Shown in pieces: positions 35,424-48,884 of a stretch of 64,000 nucleotides of DNA (positions are counted from its first letter, which is position 1; every line of letters starts with the position of its first letter). Source of the DNA: Laetiporus sulphureus 93-53 (Eukaryota; Basidiomycota; Agaricomycetes; Polyporales; Laetiporaceae); contig NW_024468530.1 of assembly GCF_001632365.1 (NCBI RefSeq), forward strand, positions 1-64,000, given 5' to 3'. The notes beneath the pieces were generated by a model, which saw only the letters and a program-made list of their open reading frames with translations, was not told where the DNA came from and did no database searches. The position numbers and the translations under genes are program-made.

Positions 35424-38400
35424 TCACGCCCGACCCCCCTTCTTCTTCTTGTTGACCACTTTGAATCCTCCCCATTCAGACTGCGTCTGCTTCGGTTGCG
35501 CCTTCACCACGTCTGCTATGGACAGTGGCTTTGCAGACGATCCCGACGACGCACCATTCTTGAGGCGAGACGCAGCATCGGCTTTGCGTCTACTCACGAA
35601 CTCGGATGCGAATCGACGGCCATCAAGAGTCGTGCTGCTGGCATAAATCAAGTCCGAGATGATCTCAATGGTCGAAGGATCTGGGTCCAGTGGGAAGGAG
35701 AGCAACATCGAGGTAATTTCCTCAACTGAAATCACAAGAGGGCATATTAATGGGTTTATGAGAGGAGATTATCTTAGAGCACATACAATTGACACTACTG
35801 TTGAGCCCCTTGAGCGAGTCGGCGAGCCATTTCATGAATTCGTGAGACGGCGGAGCGGGAAACTCTTCGGCCTTTGGAGTCGCTACCTTAATCGGCACAG
35901 TCGGGGGCCGCGTCGGCACGGCAGTCGCGGAGGTCGACCGCGTAGTTGCAGACGGTGCCGACGTTGCAGGAGCAGCGCGAGGAACAACCTTGGTAGAGGT
36001 AGACACCGCGATTGCAGGTCTTGCTGCCGGCACAACTGCCACAGATGTCTTACCTGCAGAACCCACGGTCGTCCACGCACCCCCCGACGGCTGAGTAGGT
36101 GCCGGGGCCTGCTATGCACGTCAGTGAAACAAAACTAGCAGCAGTTTGAGATTCCTCGTACTTTGGTCATTGTCTCCGCATAGCCACGTTTCGCAGCAGC
36201 AGCAACAGTCTCTTTCTCCTTGATGGCTTGCTTCTTCCGCCGTTCTTCCTCTTCCTGTATCTCCTTCATGCTTTTCTTCGTTACTGGAGCTTTGGACGAG
36301 TTCGTCCACACGGGCATAGCAGGCGTGGTCGGGGCTGTACCTGGAGCCTCTTTGACAGTAGCGACCAACCGAGCGGCATGTGCTTGAGAGGTCGGCAAAC
36401 CCCAAGAAGCAGTGAAAGGCTGGAAGTCCTCCATCTGAGAAGCGTTGCTAGCAGCAACTCGCAATGCCCGCTCTTTCTCGCGCTCAGCAGCCCTTCGTGC
36501 TTCAAGCTTTTTCATTTCTGCCTCTTGGATCTCGCGAAGTCCGGGTGTGGCGCCAGATGGCTTGCCTTTCTTATCATCGTCCGTTGTCCAAGCTGGCTTG
36601 AGTTCAGTTGGTGGGATAGGGGACGGTGGCTTCGCAGCCGCTGGCTGAGCAGGGACGACCTTAGTCGCGGTCAAAGGGGCTGCAGACGCGGTAACTTGCG
36701 ACTTTCGCCGGACCTTCTGAGGAGCTACCTCGGCCGTTGGCTGAGCGGCAGGCACCGCTTCCGTACCATTTTGACGCGACTCAACAGCGGGTACACCCGC
36801 GGAAATCGTCCCTACTCCATTCTGTAGAACACCATTAGGAATGTCACGCCCCCCGGACCGGCGCTGCTGCTGCTGGTCATGTTGTCCGAGATTTGCTATC
36901 GTTAAGTTGCTCGGATGCTCAGAGAAGCCAGCGGAACCCCGGGACGGCGCCGCATTCCAGGGAGATGCTTCATTGATAGAGTTGCTCTGCGCACGCCCAT
37001 ATGTGGGTTGACTGGTCGTAGATAAGCCAGTTATTACAGTATTACTTGCGGTAGGATAGTTGACATCGAAAGGTCCAGGGCGACGCACAGCAGCTGAATG
37101 CTGATGGGCCCACGGCGATTGTGGCACCGCAGCAACAGGAGAAGATATGAGCGAATGTTGGAATTGTTGAGTAGGAATAGCATGAGACTGCGTTGTGGTC
37201 TGTCGTTCGGGGATGGATGAAAGAGAGGCTACTGGACGACCATCAGGCACTGGTGTATATCCGAGAGAATGATTTTGAGAGAATGGCTGGCCATTCGACG
37301 AGAATGCCGCACTGTTCCCGTTGGGGAAAGGACTCCCAAACGGAGCAGCACTTGGTGCATCGTTACCTGCGGCCCTGCTAAAGACGTCCCTGTTGATGAC
37401 TCGTGAAGCTGCTGTAGGAGTATGCAGACTTGCAGAGGGACCGAATTCCGTGCCAATGATACCTGACGTCGCTTGAGCGGCAGTCGTTGCCAGGTCGGCA
37501 CGCAGAGCTCCCGGCCCAACGCTCATTGCGACATCGCTGCTAGAAATTGATATGGTATCTGCAGCGTTGGCTTGTGTAACAAATGGCGATGAAGGACCAG
37601 CCGAGCTCATGCCATCTGCAGCTGAAGAATAATCAGAGCAATCCGGCTATGCGCAATAGGATAACATACTGCTGATACCCAAGCCGTTCATGGGAATGGC
37701 TCTGGTAGCAAAGGGCGAATGTAATGCAGGAGACGATTCATATGAATCAGTGAAAGGCCCCCGTCTCTGTCCGACTACTGAAATCGGGGACGTAGGTGCT
37801 GCAGAAAGTGCCATTAATCGTGAGCCAACCGCGAGTTCGGTATTCACGTAGTTTCCACCTCTACCATCGAATGCGTGTGAGTCGGGGGAGGCATTAACGA
37901 ATCGTGCCGGGCTAAATGACGACGATGGGGAAGCGGATGCACTGGAGGAATTCTGAAGGAAGGAATCATAGGTCGAGCTACGTAGATTGCCAGTGGCTGT
38001 CCCTTGGAACACAGTGCCGTGGAGTCTGTCTGCACTCGGTGCTTCCAGCAAAGACTCGCTTCGACGAGGTAGTCCAGGTGGACCAGCAGACGTTACACCA
38101 GGCGTGAGGAACACGGGATGCCCGCTAGCACGTTGAGCTATTTCCCCAACAGATATCCAATCTGTGTCGAGGTGCGTACGCTTCATGAGGAGATTGGGGG
38201 TGAAATAACCTTCATCATACCAGCGTTGCATGATGTCCGCACGGAAGGGACCTATTGAAGTGGCTGGTTGTTAGCTAGAGTGTTGGTTTAATTGCTTTAA
38301 TGCTTGCCTTGTACTTGGCCTTGAGGATCAAGGTAAGACCACTCGATGCTCGCGAGATCTTCCAAACCAGGGGGTTTGGATACGACTTCGGAAGCCCGAC

Positions 38401-39497
38401 TGTGCTCAACTGACGAAGTGACACTAGAATCGCTACTGCCTAGGGACAGACCAGCCATAGTGCTATTCAGACTATCTGCAGGTTGGCCTATGGCACTCCC
38501 GGGAGTTTTGTTTGGGACAGCGGCCGTTGAGGATTCGGGCTGAGACGTAGCCGCCCTATTGACGGAAGGCTGTTGCTCATCCTCCACGCGCTGCTGTGGG
38601 CCGTGATGCTCGCCCTCCTCCTCTTTAACATCTGCGCCTTTCGGTTCGTTTCCAGGGTTATCCTCATCCTTATCCTTCTTCGCCAATGGATCAGTATGAG
38701 GCTTGTTCAGGTGCTCTGAAGCACGGCGTCTAGATGACCACGATTCACTCAACACGCCATCGAAGCCTGGCGCAAGTCCGATACGCGTCCGAGGGGACGG
38801 AAGAGCGGCCTCTCGAGGAGACGTTAGCGGGCCCTGTACAGACGACAGAGACAGCTTTCTGGGTAACGTCAAAGGCGGTGGTTCTTTGAAGATCCTACCA
38901 TGTCAGAAGGTCCAAAGAACATAACAAATGGATAATACCTGTACTGTCTCGCCTTCGACCCATCAAGCCTCCCATCCGCTCGCGCATCGGACTCAACGTG
39001 GTACTCGCAGAGTGGCCTAGCTTAGGCCTCTCTCCCAAAGAGCTATTGAGAGGAGAGAGGCCATCAGTAGGTTGTCGGCGTCGAATTTCAGAGTTGAGAG
39101 GGCCGGAGAATATCTATGCATCGCATATGCTCACATTGCCCGTAATCACCTGTAACAAACGCCTCACCTTCTTCTCCCCATCGCTCATCTCTTTCAACCC
39201 AACTGGGTCGCAACCTACCTCGCGAACAATCCCATCCCACCTCTCTACCTCCAACCCGAGTCCTCCCTTACCTCCCCCCTCCTTATAAATTCGGAGCATT
39301 TCTTCACGGGAATATCGGAATGGATTGGACATATCGCGTCGCTCCGGAGCAGTGCTGGTCGTTGGAGTGACCAGCGCAGAGTATGTCGACATGCCTGGCG
39401 GCACAGGAGAAGTGGCGAGCGGTGGAGAGGGCGCAGGTCGCGCAGGACCCTTCGTACGCATCCATTCGGGACCGAAGTGCATGGTAGTGGTAGTCAT
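35424..39497 (-). CDS. GYF-domain protein (Smy2/GIGYF-like)
   Basis: Seven exons: 39497-39168, 39113-38939, 38883-38308, 38251-37670, 37621-36162, 36108-35787, 35725-35424; 3747 nt, 1248 aa. The GYF domain lies at about residues 345-400: IEWSYLDPQGQVQGPF, MQRWYDEGYFTPNLLMKR and WISVGEIAQRA, matching W-x-Y-x-D-P-x-G..GPF..M..W..GYF. GYF domains bind proline-rich peptides with a PPG[F/I/L/M/V/Y] core; yeast Smy2/Syh1 and animal GIGYF act in translation repression, mRNA decay and COPII traffic. The N-terminus (MTTTTMHFGPEWMR) fits fungal relatives. The middle is Ser/Pro-rich, followed by a charged Arg/Glu/Lys helix (ERRKKQAIKEKE) and a conserved C-terminal helical module (FMKWLADSLKGLNSSVNFEE) ending in KKKKGGRA. 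The intron splitting QG|PF (38252-38307) starts with GC. Confidence 0.9.
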
Positions 39498-39795
39498 TTC
39501 AACTGGCAGATGTTGCAGCGGTACAGAGGGTTTCGACACGAGATTCGTGCGTTTGGTCGTATAGGCAGCGGTCGCGCAGCGTACGAGGTATGTGAAAGTC
39601 ACAAAGTGTGCTAAGCCACAGGCATTCTGAAGCCACGACCAACCTCAGGGCCGGCGCCAAAAAATTCGTCTTCCGCCGGTTAATGCGTCGTTCCTCCTGG
39701 TTTACACGTTTTGTACTCTACGTATTACATGCAGACTGGAGTGATTTCAAGATATGGCGGACGCAGCACGCAAAGTTGCGACACCTATTATGAGC

Positions 39796-42262
39796 TCACG
39801 AGAACACCCGCCACTTGCTCGGAGGAATAGCTGAAGGAATAGAGCATTTGAATTCGGGCGCACAAAAAAGCGGGCTAGCCAACATACCCTGCAATCTCTT
39901 TGCTGTCGGAATCATGAAGAATATGACCGAGAGCAGTCCCAAACTCAGACATATTCCTGAGACAATGTAATAGCCATCGCGCTCTGTGACACATTCTCCT
40001 CCGATCTCAGCGCATGCTGTCTTGCCGTGTTCAGAGACACATTCGGCCGCTAAACAGAGAATCAAAATCTGGAAGGCACCGCAGTGAAACGCCGCACCTG
40101 TTACAGACAGGTCGTTTCCGATATTGCAGGTTGCTATGCTGAAGAAATCCACCCCTGTAAGGAATCGTTAACTATTGAGATTGATGATGCACGAGTCTTC
40201 TGTACCTTTGAGCACGAAGTATCTTGGCCACGTTCCTCCAAGATTAGAGAAGGTAGCGAAAAGCTGTGGGAGACTTTGATATATTGTATCCCGCATATTC
40301 TCAAAGAAGCAAAACGTACTGTCATGTACGTTCCCCCAACGATAGGATCAGAGATACGAGTATGGAAAGCCGCCATTCCTCCGAACTGAATTGTGCTAGA
40401 TTGCGCGCCATGACCCCAGTGTGACAGCACATCAAATCGGGCGACGTACGATGCGAATGAAGAAGCAACGGTTTGCAGGATGATCAGAAGGAAGAACCAT
40501 GTCGAGATTGGTGGCTTTGGGAACCAATACACCATCAATGTCGCGAGTAGTGTCAGTCCCAGTCGAGGCCAATAGGCATACGACCAAGCGCGCAGGGGCT
40601 TGTCGCCCCTAGCCCACTTGCCGGCTAGCCAACCGCTCACAATTTGGAACGGAAAGTCAATGAGCACGGTCATAGCTAGGTCCTCCCTACCAAGTCCTTT
40701 CTCTACCATTTTCAGCGAGGTGACCGCTTCGTGAGCTTGAAAGCCGATTTTCGCAAAGAGATGCACAATCAGCAGCGTTTGCACATCTGCAACAGGCCTT
40801 ACAACTGCACCAACTATTATCGAGCACTCGACGTACGTTTCAGCTTGCATATCGTCCACATTGTCATGTAGACGGACTTGATGCTGATATCGAGGTCCGC
40901 ACTCTCCTTGTCCTGAGTGAGATGTTAGTAGAAGTGCCACGTACGCGCCGGCGCAGGAAGCTCACCTCCTTCTTGAAGAAGATCCAGACTGTCACAGCGT
41001 ACGACATCATGCTGCAGAAAAGCAGATACGCATTCAAACTCAACCGAGGGATGCCCCACTTCTCACTGAGTCATGGTTAAGCAGCGCGAACAAGTGTCAC
41101 GTTATGACGACGTACGCAAATGCCTCGCTGTTGAGGGCCAGGAACACGGTATAGGATAGAAGGTAACCTGTATTCAGACCGATGGTCTGAGACGTTGATG
41201 CATAAGGTAGGTTGTCCTCGGAAAGGAGAGTGAGTGCCCAACCTAGGCATTGAACATCAGTGCACTTCGAATGAAGCAGCGTGGCGGTGGAGCGCGCGCC
41301 TCACCGTCAACAGCTATGTCTACATGTTGCGACATCACGTCAGTGAATTGCCACGGAAACGATTGTGAACAACGCGAACCTTGGGTAGCGGATAAGAATA
41401 CAAGTCCGGTAAACGCTGCGGTCAGAATATATATGTATCCGGATGGCTAGTGCATTGGTGGTCAGGGACTGCACATCGACACGGGGGCGCAGGACTAACA
41501 TCGTTCATCATTTCATCTGCATGGAACGACAATGCGAGCATGATGGTGCCCACCAGCAACTGCATGGGTATGATCCAGGATTTGCGACGACCAATAGAAG
41601 GAAGGTATATGGAGTCGACAATGGGCGACCACAAAAGCTTCATGGAATAAGGATAGCTAGATAGTGAGAATATTGCTAGCTGAGAATACGACAAGTGTTC
41701 TCTGAGAAGGAATGGAAGAGATCCTGTTGGAGTGTATTAGCTATGTCCATCGCACGCAGGCTGAATGCTGTTACCTAGAGCAAGTCCTAACTAGAGCCAG
41801 ACATCATGAATGACTGCAATAAATTTCAGTACAAGAACACTCACAGGAAAGCCTTGTACGAGGTCTTCGTGCAGAGTGTAGAGATGGTCAGCGAAGCCGA
41901 AGTCATCTATAATCGCGTGACTCACAAAGAACGATGAGCATCCCTATAGCCTGCTTGTCATGCGACGATATTGGACGCTTTGCATGGCCCTGCTCGGCTT
42001 CTTCCTCCAGACCAAGCGCTGCGGCCCGACGCTCATCCTCAGCCAACAGACTGAGTTCGATCTCGTCGAGGCCAATCCCATCCTCAGAGTCCCATCGTTG
42101 GTGGCTCGCCGGTGTCTTGGGCGTCCGCGGCTGTATTTGAATGCTTTCCAATGAGGTAGCCAGAGCAGTGGATGGCATGTGCTCGTCGTGGATGCCTTGT
42201 AGGTCAGGCTGAGGCCTCTGTCGCCGTCGTGGTTCTTGAGCAGCGCCTTTCTGATGGGACAT
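39796..42262 (-). CDS. Acetyl-CoA transporter, SLC33A1/AT-1 family
   Basis: Fourteen exons: 42262-41926, 41864-41845, 41790-41775, 41723-41500, 41446-41380, 41319-41305, 41242-41116, 41065-40966, 40912-40837, 40786-40320, 40263-40206, 40154-40098, 40049-39888, 39830-39796; 1761 nt, 586 aa. It is a polytopic membrane protein (about 12 helices) of the major-facilitator fold that imports acetyl-CoA into the ER lumen. Family signatures are YLVQGFPLGLALGSLPFLL, SYSQLAIFSL, KLLWSPIVDS, RRKSWIIPMQ, ATQDIAVDGWALTLLS, FHTRISDPIVGGTYMT and NLGGTWPRYFV. A 112-residue hydrophilic N-terminus precedes the first helix. Three exons have only 20, 16 and 15 nt. It is divergent from F-box copy C, with 191 bp between the two starts. 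Confidence 0.92.
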
Positions 42263-42453
42263 GACAGAACAGTTGCACTGGGACAACCGCGTACGGGTAC
42301 GCGCCCGATCATCATACAAGCGCACGGCGCGTGATCTTGAACACGTCAGCACATCCATATATGCTCCCATGCTATATGCGGCAGTTTGATGGCGGCCGTG
42401 GTTCGTGGTCGTTCTCTCACTCAAGTGAGCCACATCGATTGGAGAATCCGACG

Positions 42454-44448
42454 ATGGACTCTGTCAATGCACTGCAAGGTCTGCAGGGTGCGACGGTGAT
42501 TGATCTGTCGCACATACTACTATCATGCATTAAAGAGCAAGGGGAGCGAATGAGGTGCGTGCTCGAGATAGTTCGTATCGGCTGCAGTCGCTAACATCTG
42601 CCATTATCGTAGTGTGGATGCGGTACGTGGGTTTGCATGTATCTGTGGACGCATTCTGGTGGTCACTAATTTAGTCAGAGACGTCGTAGATCCGAGCAGC
42701 TGACGCAAATGTTACTGCCACCCTCGTTCTATTGCGACGCATCGCCAACTCAAACGCTTTCATCGATAGGCTCCATGCTGAGCTATTGATGAGGATCTTC
42801 GAATACGTACCAATGCCGTATCATGCAGACGACCCTAACGTCAAAATCGACGACCATTTGCGCATTTGGAAACTGGGGATTGTCCGACTGCGCGAGATTA
42901 TGACGTTGACCCAGGTCTGCCACCGTTGGCGGGAGGTCGCGATTAGCCATCCCAGGCTATGGGACAGCATCGCATCTACCTACTCTCCTGCGCAACAGCG
43001 GATGCTGCTGGAGCGCAGTCGTGGGTCAATGTCTCTCAAGATTTATTTGGAGCCAGGACAGAGCTACCTACTCGATGCCTCATTGGGTACGCTCACAGAA
43101 CGCATTCAAGAGCTACATTTTTGCCATCTTAATGCGCACGGCGCGGAAGTCTGCAACTGGCCAATGCCTCGACTAGAGGTCCTCACGGTGAAAGGCTGCG
43201 ACTACGACGACGTCATCTGGGAGATGAAGGGAAGTCCGTATCTCTTCGCCGGCCACACCCCTCGTCTACGGTCTCTCTCACTCTCCTCTCTGTGTTGGCT
43301 GCCGGGCAACCAATTCACCACGCTTAAACAATTATTCCTGACAAGACTGCGCATGCCGCATTGCACCGCCCGCGTGCTGGACTTCTTCGCACAATGTCCG
43401 AACCTCGAAGACCTCGTCATCGCTATCCGAACTCACCTGTCGGACATCGACGTGAGTGAGCGCACGGTGCCGCTAGCAAAGTTGCGCCGGCTCGCGTTCC
43501 TCGAGACAGAACGTCACGTCGTTGTCAACATGCTCTCACACATGATCTTTCCGAACACCACCGCTGTGCGCATTGTCGTCGACAAGGAGTCCGGCGACGT
43601 CTTCGGCACAATCTCCTGTTTGCCCGTAGCGCAGACTATCCGCGCGCTCTCCATATATACCCGGACGGATTGGTCAGTCTGCGCCGCAGTAGGCCCGCAC
43701 TCGGGTTTCGCGCTATCTCCGATGCACTTGCAAGACAGTTATACCACGGAAGCATGCCTCAGTTGGTTCCGCTGGTGTGGTGATTTGACATCCCGGATCA
43801 AAGAGGCGTGGCTGATCGGCGATCAAGTGCATGGGCCCGTGGTTCCGATACTTACCAGGCTGTGCAACCTGGAGGTATTGGCCCTTCAGCCGCACGATTT
43901 GCTGGCCGGGCATCCGCTGCGACGCTCTGTGCACTCGACGCTAGAGCTGATCTCCCGCCCGCTGCATTTCAGCAAATTGACTACGCTGCACGTCCTGCAC
44001 GCACCCCGCGAGACGGAGCAGAGCGTCACTGACACAGTCAGGCAGCTCTTCATGAGCGGCATTTATAGCAAGCTGAAGCTCCTCACCATTGATTATCTGC
44101 CCGGCTACAGGGGAGAGAGGATATACAAAACGGATTTTGACGGATACTTCGCGTGTGTGAAGTACAGAGATCTGGACACGCTGCCTCACATGGCGATTCC
44201 GGAAGTCTGCAAGACGGGAGCTAACATGTATTGGTCGGGATTCGAGCCGGAACTGGACTTGTATACCGGCGAAGCGCCTTATGGCCCTGTTGTGAGTTAT
44301 GCATTCAACACTCCTGAATTATATCACTGACAATTACCAGGTAGCTGGAAGGAGCGGAGCTGCCAAGGACGGGAAGGAACTACTACACGAAGCTCGTCAG
44401 GATACCCATCTAGCATACGGCTCGACACAAGGCTCAAAGCCTGCGTAG
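42454..44448 (+). CDS. F-box/leucine-rich-type protein (copy C)
   Basis: Four exons: 42454-42554, 42613-42622 (10 nt), 42690-44291, 44341-44448; 1821 nt, 606 aa. The first exon ends ...GERMR as in copies A and B, the 10-nt exon supplies SVDA, and the third carries the F-box-like core (AELLMRIFEYV, then LTQVCHRWREVAISHPRLWD) and leucine-rich stretches. It ends with YWSGFEPELDL, matching the YWPSFLDR and DWPSML ends of copies A and B. Reading through the last intron instead gives an alternative stop at 44328-44330 and a protein of 566 aa. The last exon (VAGRSGAAKDGKELL...) is open for 35 codons after good splice sites, so I prefer the spliced form. Probable SCF ubiquitin-ligase adaptor; substrate unknown. 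Confidence 0.82.
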
Positions 44449-46698
44449 AGACATTCCTTGTATACTCATCGCTAGCGATCACTTCTACTGTACCATCTCA
44501 AGTAGGATTCATACCACTAGGATTATTTATCGTCACGATGTTCTGCTGTCAGCACCGCATTTGACTCTGCTTGTCTTACCCCAAATGGGAGCTCGTATGT
44601 AAACATAGTCGTAGCACTATTCAATTACACCTTCAGACATTTTTGCGCAGCAGGCGAAGTGCCTGCGACGACTGGGGTATTGAAGGCAAGGCGCTGAAGA
44701 GTTACTGTTTTTTAAACGAGCAGCACCTCCACGACTCACTCTACGTACGTTCCAATACAGTTATATGCATCCGCTCTGGCAGCCGCACAATCTACAGCAA
44801 GTTGAGCTTTCTAAGGCCGCCGTGATGCCGTGATAACATAGCCAGATACGTGCTTCACAGCACACAGTGTACAAGCCGGTATATTCATCGTTGTCAACGA
44901 AGGTGATCGTGAGCGGGGAGACAAGCAAATACGGGCTGATGCCCATCAACGAGAGATGTCTCCACAACCACTGGCCGTTAGGAAGGTCTCGTTCCGCCGG
45001 TACAGTGACGTCGCAGATGTTGTTCCACAAGTATAAACCGGCATCAGACGATTCCAGGCTCATATTGCATAGTGCTACGAGACGGTCCGTAGGTCAAGAG
45101 TCTTCCGCAAGCACTTGACCTGCCGAGAGAGCGAGGAGAGAAAGCCACACCCGGATGAACATTTTTGCGATTCGCTGGGAGAGCAACTCTTACATTTGTG
45201 GAACCGACATGTTGAAGCATCAGGATCATCATACGGCATGTTAGCCCGTGTAGAGCGTTTGCCAAGGAGTGCCAGGCCCCGCTTTCACGCCAAGTTCGTT
45301 GGAACGAAACCGCTTCTTGAGCCTTTGCACTTAGCTCAGAGAAGAGCTCCACGACGGCCCGTCGATCACCGGAATACGCTTTTTGCTCTTTCGCAATTAT
45401 GCAAGAATCCGAGGTTACGGTCTGTGTTTCCCGACTTCACCTTAGGAATGTAATTTGGTCGCATCGCATCAGATTGATCTGCGTCATTGTCATGCACCGT
45501 ACCGAAATCGAGCGTGAAGCTGGGTAGGCATGATACTTGCAACAAGCTAGACCGCTAGAACGATGTGCAGCGCGGGGGTTTATGTTCCTGCCGCGGCCGA
45601 CATGCACGATCGTTCAAATATGACTCATGGAAAGCCTGGGCAATCGTGGACTGTTGCATGATGGGATTTGGGTCAGAAGTCACTCACTGTACTATACCAC
45701 AAATCGCCTACCGATGGACAGAGGCCTGAGGATTCAGCTTAGTCGCAACATACTGTATTCATGGCCAACAAAACCCCTCGAAAAGCGATGATATGTGACT
45801 CGGAGCACGATAGGCTTAATGGGCCTCTGCGGGTATAGAATCCGCGGTTCATCAAATTTGCGGATGAGAGTTCCTGCTGTTTTCTCGACAAATCTGGGTT
45901 GAGGAGCGTTGGATGTACATAGGCATTCGCGTTCTAGCCAGCGGATCGCTTTGGCTACGACCCTTCTACCAGCGGCGGACCCGAGCAGCGAGATGAAATT
46001 GAGCTTCCTTGACGACGACCGACACGGGAAGAAAAGGAACCTCCCCGATCATGCATCATGTGGCGACCCCCTGAGCCGCTTTGATCCCGGACAAAAAAGC
46101 CCACCCCCTTAAGAGGCTACGGGCACTGGAAGAAGGTAAGAGGACCGAGGCCAGGCCACCCGGGGTGGTCATTCCAAAAGTTGGTCACGACGCGCGCGTC
46201 GACATGTTTAGATTTGCTTCCGACGATCAGGATGGCGGTCGTTTCACCCTCGACTAACTGCTGTAGAAAAATCCTGCTTGCTCACCAAAGCTTGAAGTAG
46301 GGACCGTCTGGATCAGGGCACCGTGATGGACAAGGCGCCGTCAATTGCAAACAACGGCCTCGTGTTGGCCTTGTTCCTTGGCGTAGTCGATCAGGAATGA
46401 TTGTGCGCTGGCTTTTCTTTCCTCTCCGCGGCCTCGCGAATTTACTTCGCCGATTGCGGCTCATTTTTTCTGATAAGGCCCACTGTTCTCCTCTTCTGTC
46501 TTCTGTCGCCGCCATCATCTTTGACCGCCTCCCGCCACGTCCTCTGGACCAGCCGTCCTCATCTTCGACAATCCTTTCTGCGTCTACTGGGCTGCGCCTA
46601 GTTGTTGTATAGCTTATCTCGGCGGCTCTTCACCTGCGTCGTGACCTGCAGCTTGCCATCACCACCAGTCTTTTCTTCACGTCCAGGACACGGCCAAC
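44449..46698. other. Long interval without a confident gene
   Basis: About 2.2 kb. Minus-strand open stretches at 44761-45063 (LYLWNNICDVTV...) and 45044-45352 look somewhat protein-like but I cannot join them into a gene or name a family. A decayed or lineage-specific gene on the minus strand is possible. The last few hundred bases are the pyrimidine-rich leader of the GH16 gene. Confidence 0.4.
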
Positions 46699-48363
46699 AT
46701 GTATTTTCACCTCCCGCTCATCCTCCTCCTGCTCGCCAATGCAATCTCATCTGAGGCGAAACCCTTCCTTCGAGGCTCGGACCACATTATCCGGGGCATC
46801 GACTCAGCACATCGCCACGCTGTTAAGCGCAGTTCCAGCTTTGCGCGGGATCTGCGCCGTGCACTTTCTGGGGTGCTCGAAGAGAGGGCAGATAGCGACT
46901 CAGAAAAATCATATCATTGTGTTAGCGAGAAGAGCGCAGGCGTGGCAGTCAATGTTGGCGGCTCGTCTGGTCAGTCCACATCGACTTCAAGCTCGACTGC
47001 GGGATCTGGCGTGGGCTTCGGCTCCAGCTCGGTCACGGCATCCGGCACCGCATCGGCATCAGCGTCGAGCGCTAGCAGTACTGCTGTGTCGACTTCGGCA
47101 TGGAAGCTCCAGCAGTCATACGTGCGTCTTCTACTCTGCCTATGTCTGAATGAGTAGCTCATAGCCAAACAGGAAGGACAATCGTTCTTTAACGGTTGGT
47201 CGTTCTACACTGACGCTGATCCTACCGATGGCACGGTGCAATATGTAGATTCGAGCACGGCAGTATGTCTCTCTTTTCTTATCATCGAAAGTCCTGCGCC
47301 TCAAATTTGATCGCCAGAGCTCCAACAACCTCACTTCGATCACTAGCTCCGGAAGTGCCATTATGCGTGTCGACACGACTGAGACGGTTTCCGGAAACCG
47401 TCAGAGTGTACGAATCACAACTGACTACACTTACACCGGCGGACTGGTGATCTTGGACGCCGTACACGTCCCCACCGGATGCGGTACTTGGCCAGCATTC
47501 TGGTCCAACGGTACGTCGTCTCTTCATATTTGCTCTGCCATAGCATGCTCACGTCGATTTGCCGCACGTAGGTCCTAACTGGCCTGCCGGCGGAGAGATC
47601 GACATTGTGGAAGGCGTGAACACCTTCACCGCCAACCAGGCTTCCATACACACGAACCCAGGCTGCTCCCTACCGTCCAGCGATAGCGACGCGCTAACCA
47701 TCAGCGGCACCGTAGTTGGCGGGACCAACTGCGCTGCGGCAGAGACAGGCGACGCGGGATGCGGCGTCGTGTCGACCTCGGACAGCTCATTCGGGTCTGG
47801 GTTCAACGCGATCAGTGGCGGTGTCTACGCTAGTACGTCAGCGTCCATTTCCTGCCATTTCGCATGTTAACTGATTATGCTGTAGTGGAATGGACGGACG
47901 ATGGCATCAAAGTGTGGTTCTTTGAGCGCAGTGCCATTCCGTCGGACATCACGAGCGGTTCGCCCGACCCTACAGGTTGGGCTACCCCGCTGGCGTCGTG
48001 GCCGTCCACAGACTGCACCACATCGGACTTCTTCTACGACCATTCAGCCATCTTCGACACCACCCTTTGGTGAGCATGCGGCAGCCTTCAGCAGCGGTCG
48101 TACTCGCTCGACTGACACTTGATTGACACGATAGCGGTGAATGGGCTGGTAATGCGTGGGACAACACCGGTAGCGCGGGCCAGTCTGAGAGCTGTGCGAG
48201 CATCACTGGCTACTCCACTTGCGCGGACTTTGTCCAGAACAGTGGTTCATCGTTCGCGGATGCCTGTGAATATCTACTTCCATCTCTGCCATTGTCGGAT
48301 TTACTGACAATACCTGTTTCAGATTGGGAGGTTAACAGCGTGAAGATCTATCAGTCGAGCTAG
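46699..48363 (+). CDS. Secreted GH16-family glucanase (copy 1)
   Basis: Seven exons: 46699-47121, 47173-47262, 47318-47510, 47572-47832, 47886-48069, 48135-48265, 48323-48363; 1323 nt, 440 aa. The N-terminus is a signal peptide (MYFHLPLILLLLANAISSEA), followed by a pro-like segment and a Ser/Thr/Gly-rich linker to about residue 135. The catalytic module has the GH16 active-site motif GGEIDIVEG at about residue 244, where the two Glu are nucleophile and acid/base and the Asp assists. WPAFWSNGPNWP before it and the end AYWEVNSVKIYQSS also fit. Members of this fungal subgroup cut or remodel beta-1,3(1,4/1,6)-glucans, so a role in its own cell wall or in plant glucan use is likely. Exons 2-7 have exactly the lengths of the copy at 56899-58579. 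Confidence 0.92.
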
Positions 48364-48884
48364 ATGCTTCTTCCGGTCGACTTTGCTTTGAACACGTCAG
48401 TAAGAACTCCTCTCGTGCTGACGACGACGTCCGATTTCAGCCGCTCGTCTCTTTGGGCCTCTCATATTCGACATATCATACTCGACGTATCTTACGGTCC
48501 CATGACGATCTGCGTATCTTGCTTTTGCTCGGGTCAGCTGTAGCACTAAGGTTTGTAGCATTCGATAGCACACGCTAGATTGCGTGCTTGTATCATACAC
48601 GTAGTGCTCCTTGCTGAATGAGAATGCTGGTCATTCATGATCTGCTCTCCGATTGGTATCGGTGTATGATTTAAAGCCTCCAGCTTGCTGGAACTGGCTT
48701 TTCCAGCTAATCCTCGGCCGGGATTTCATGAACAGTCATCACAATGCGCTGGCTTATCATGCGAGAGTATTGTTGCTCAGCATAGCATAAGGGTACATAT
48801 GAGGAGGCAACTATGCGTATAACAAAGATGAGACCAGAAAACAGTGCATAGCGAGAGGGGTGGAAAGAGATGATGATGCAGGGC
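48364..48884. other. Interval between convergent GH16 copy 1 and ribosomal S29 genes
   Basis: About 520 bp of 3' flanking sequence for both genes; no gene seen. Confidence 0.5.
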
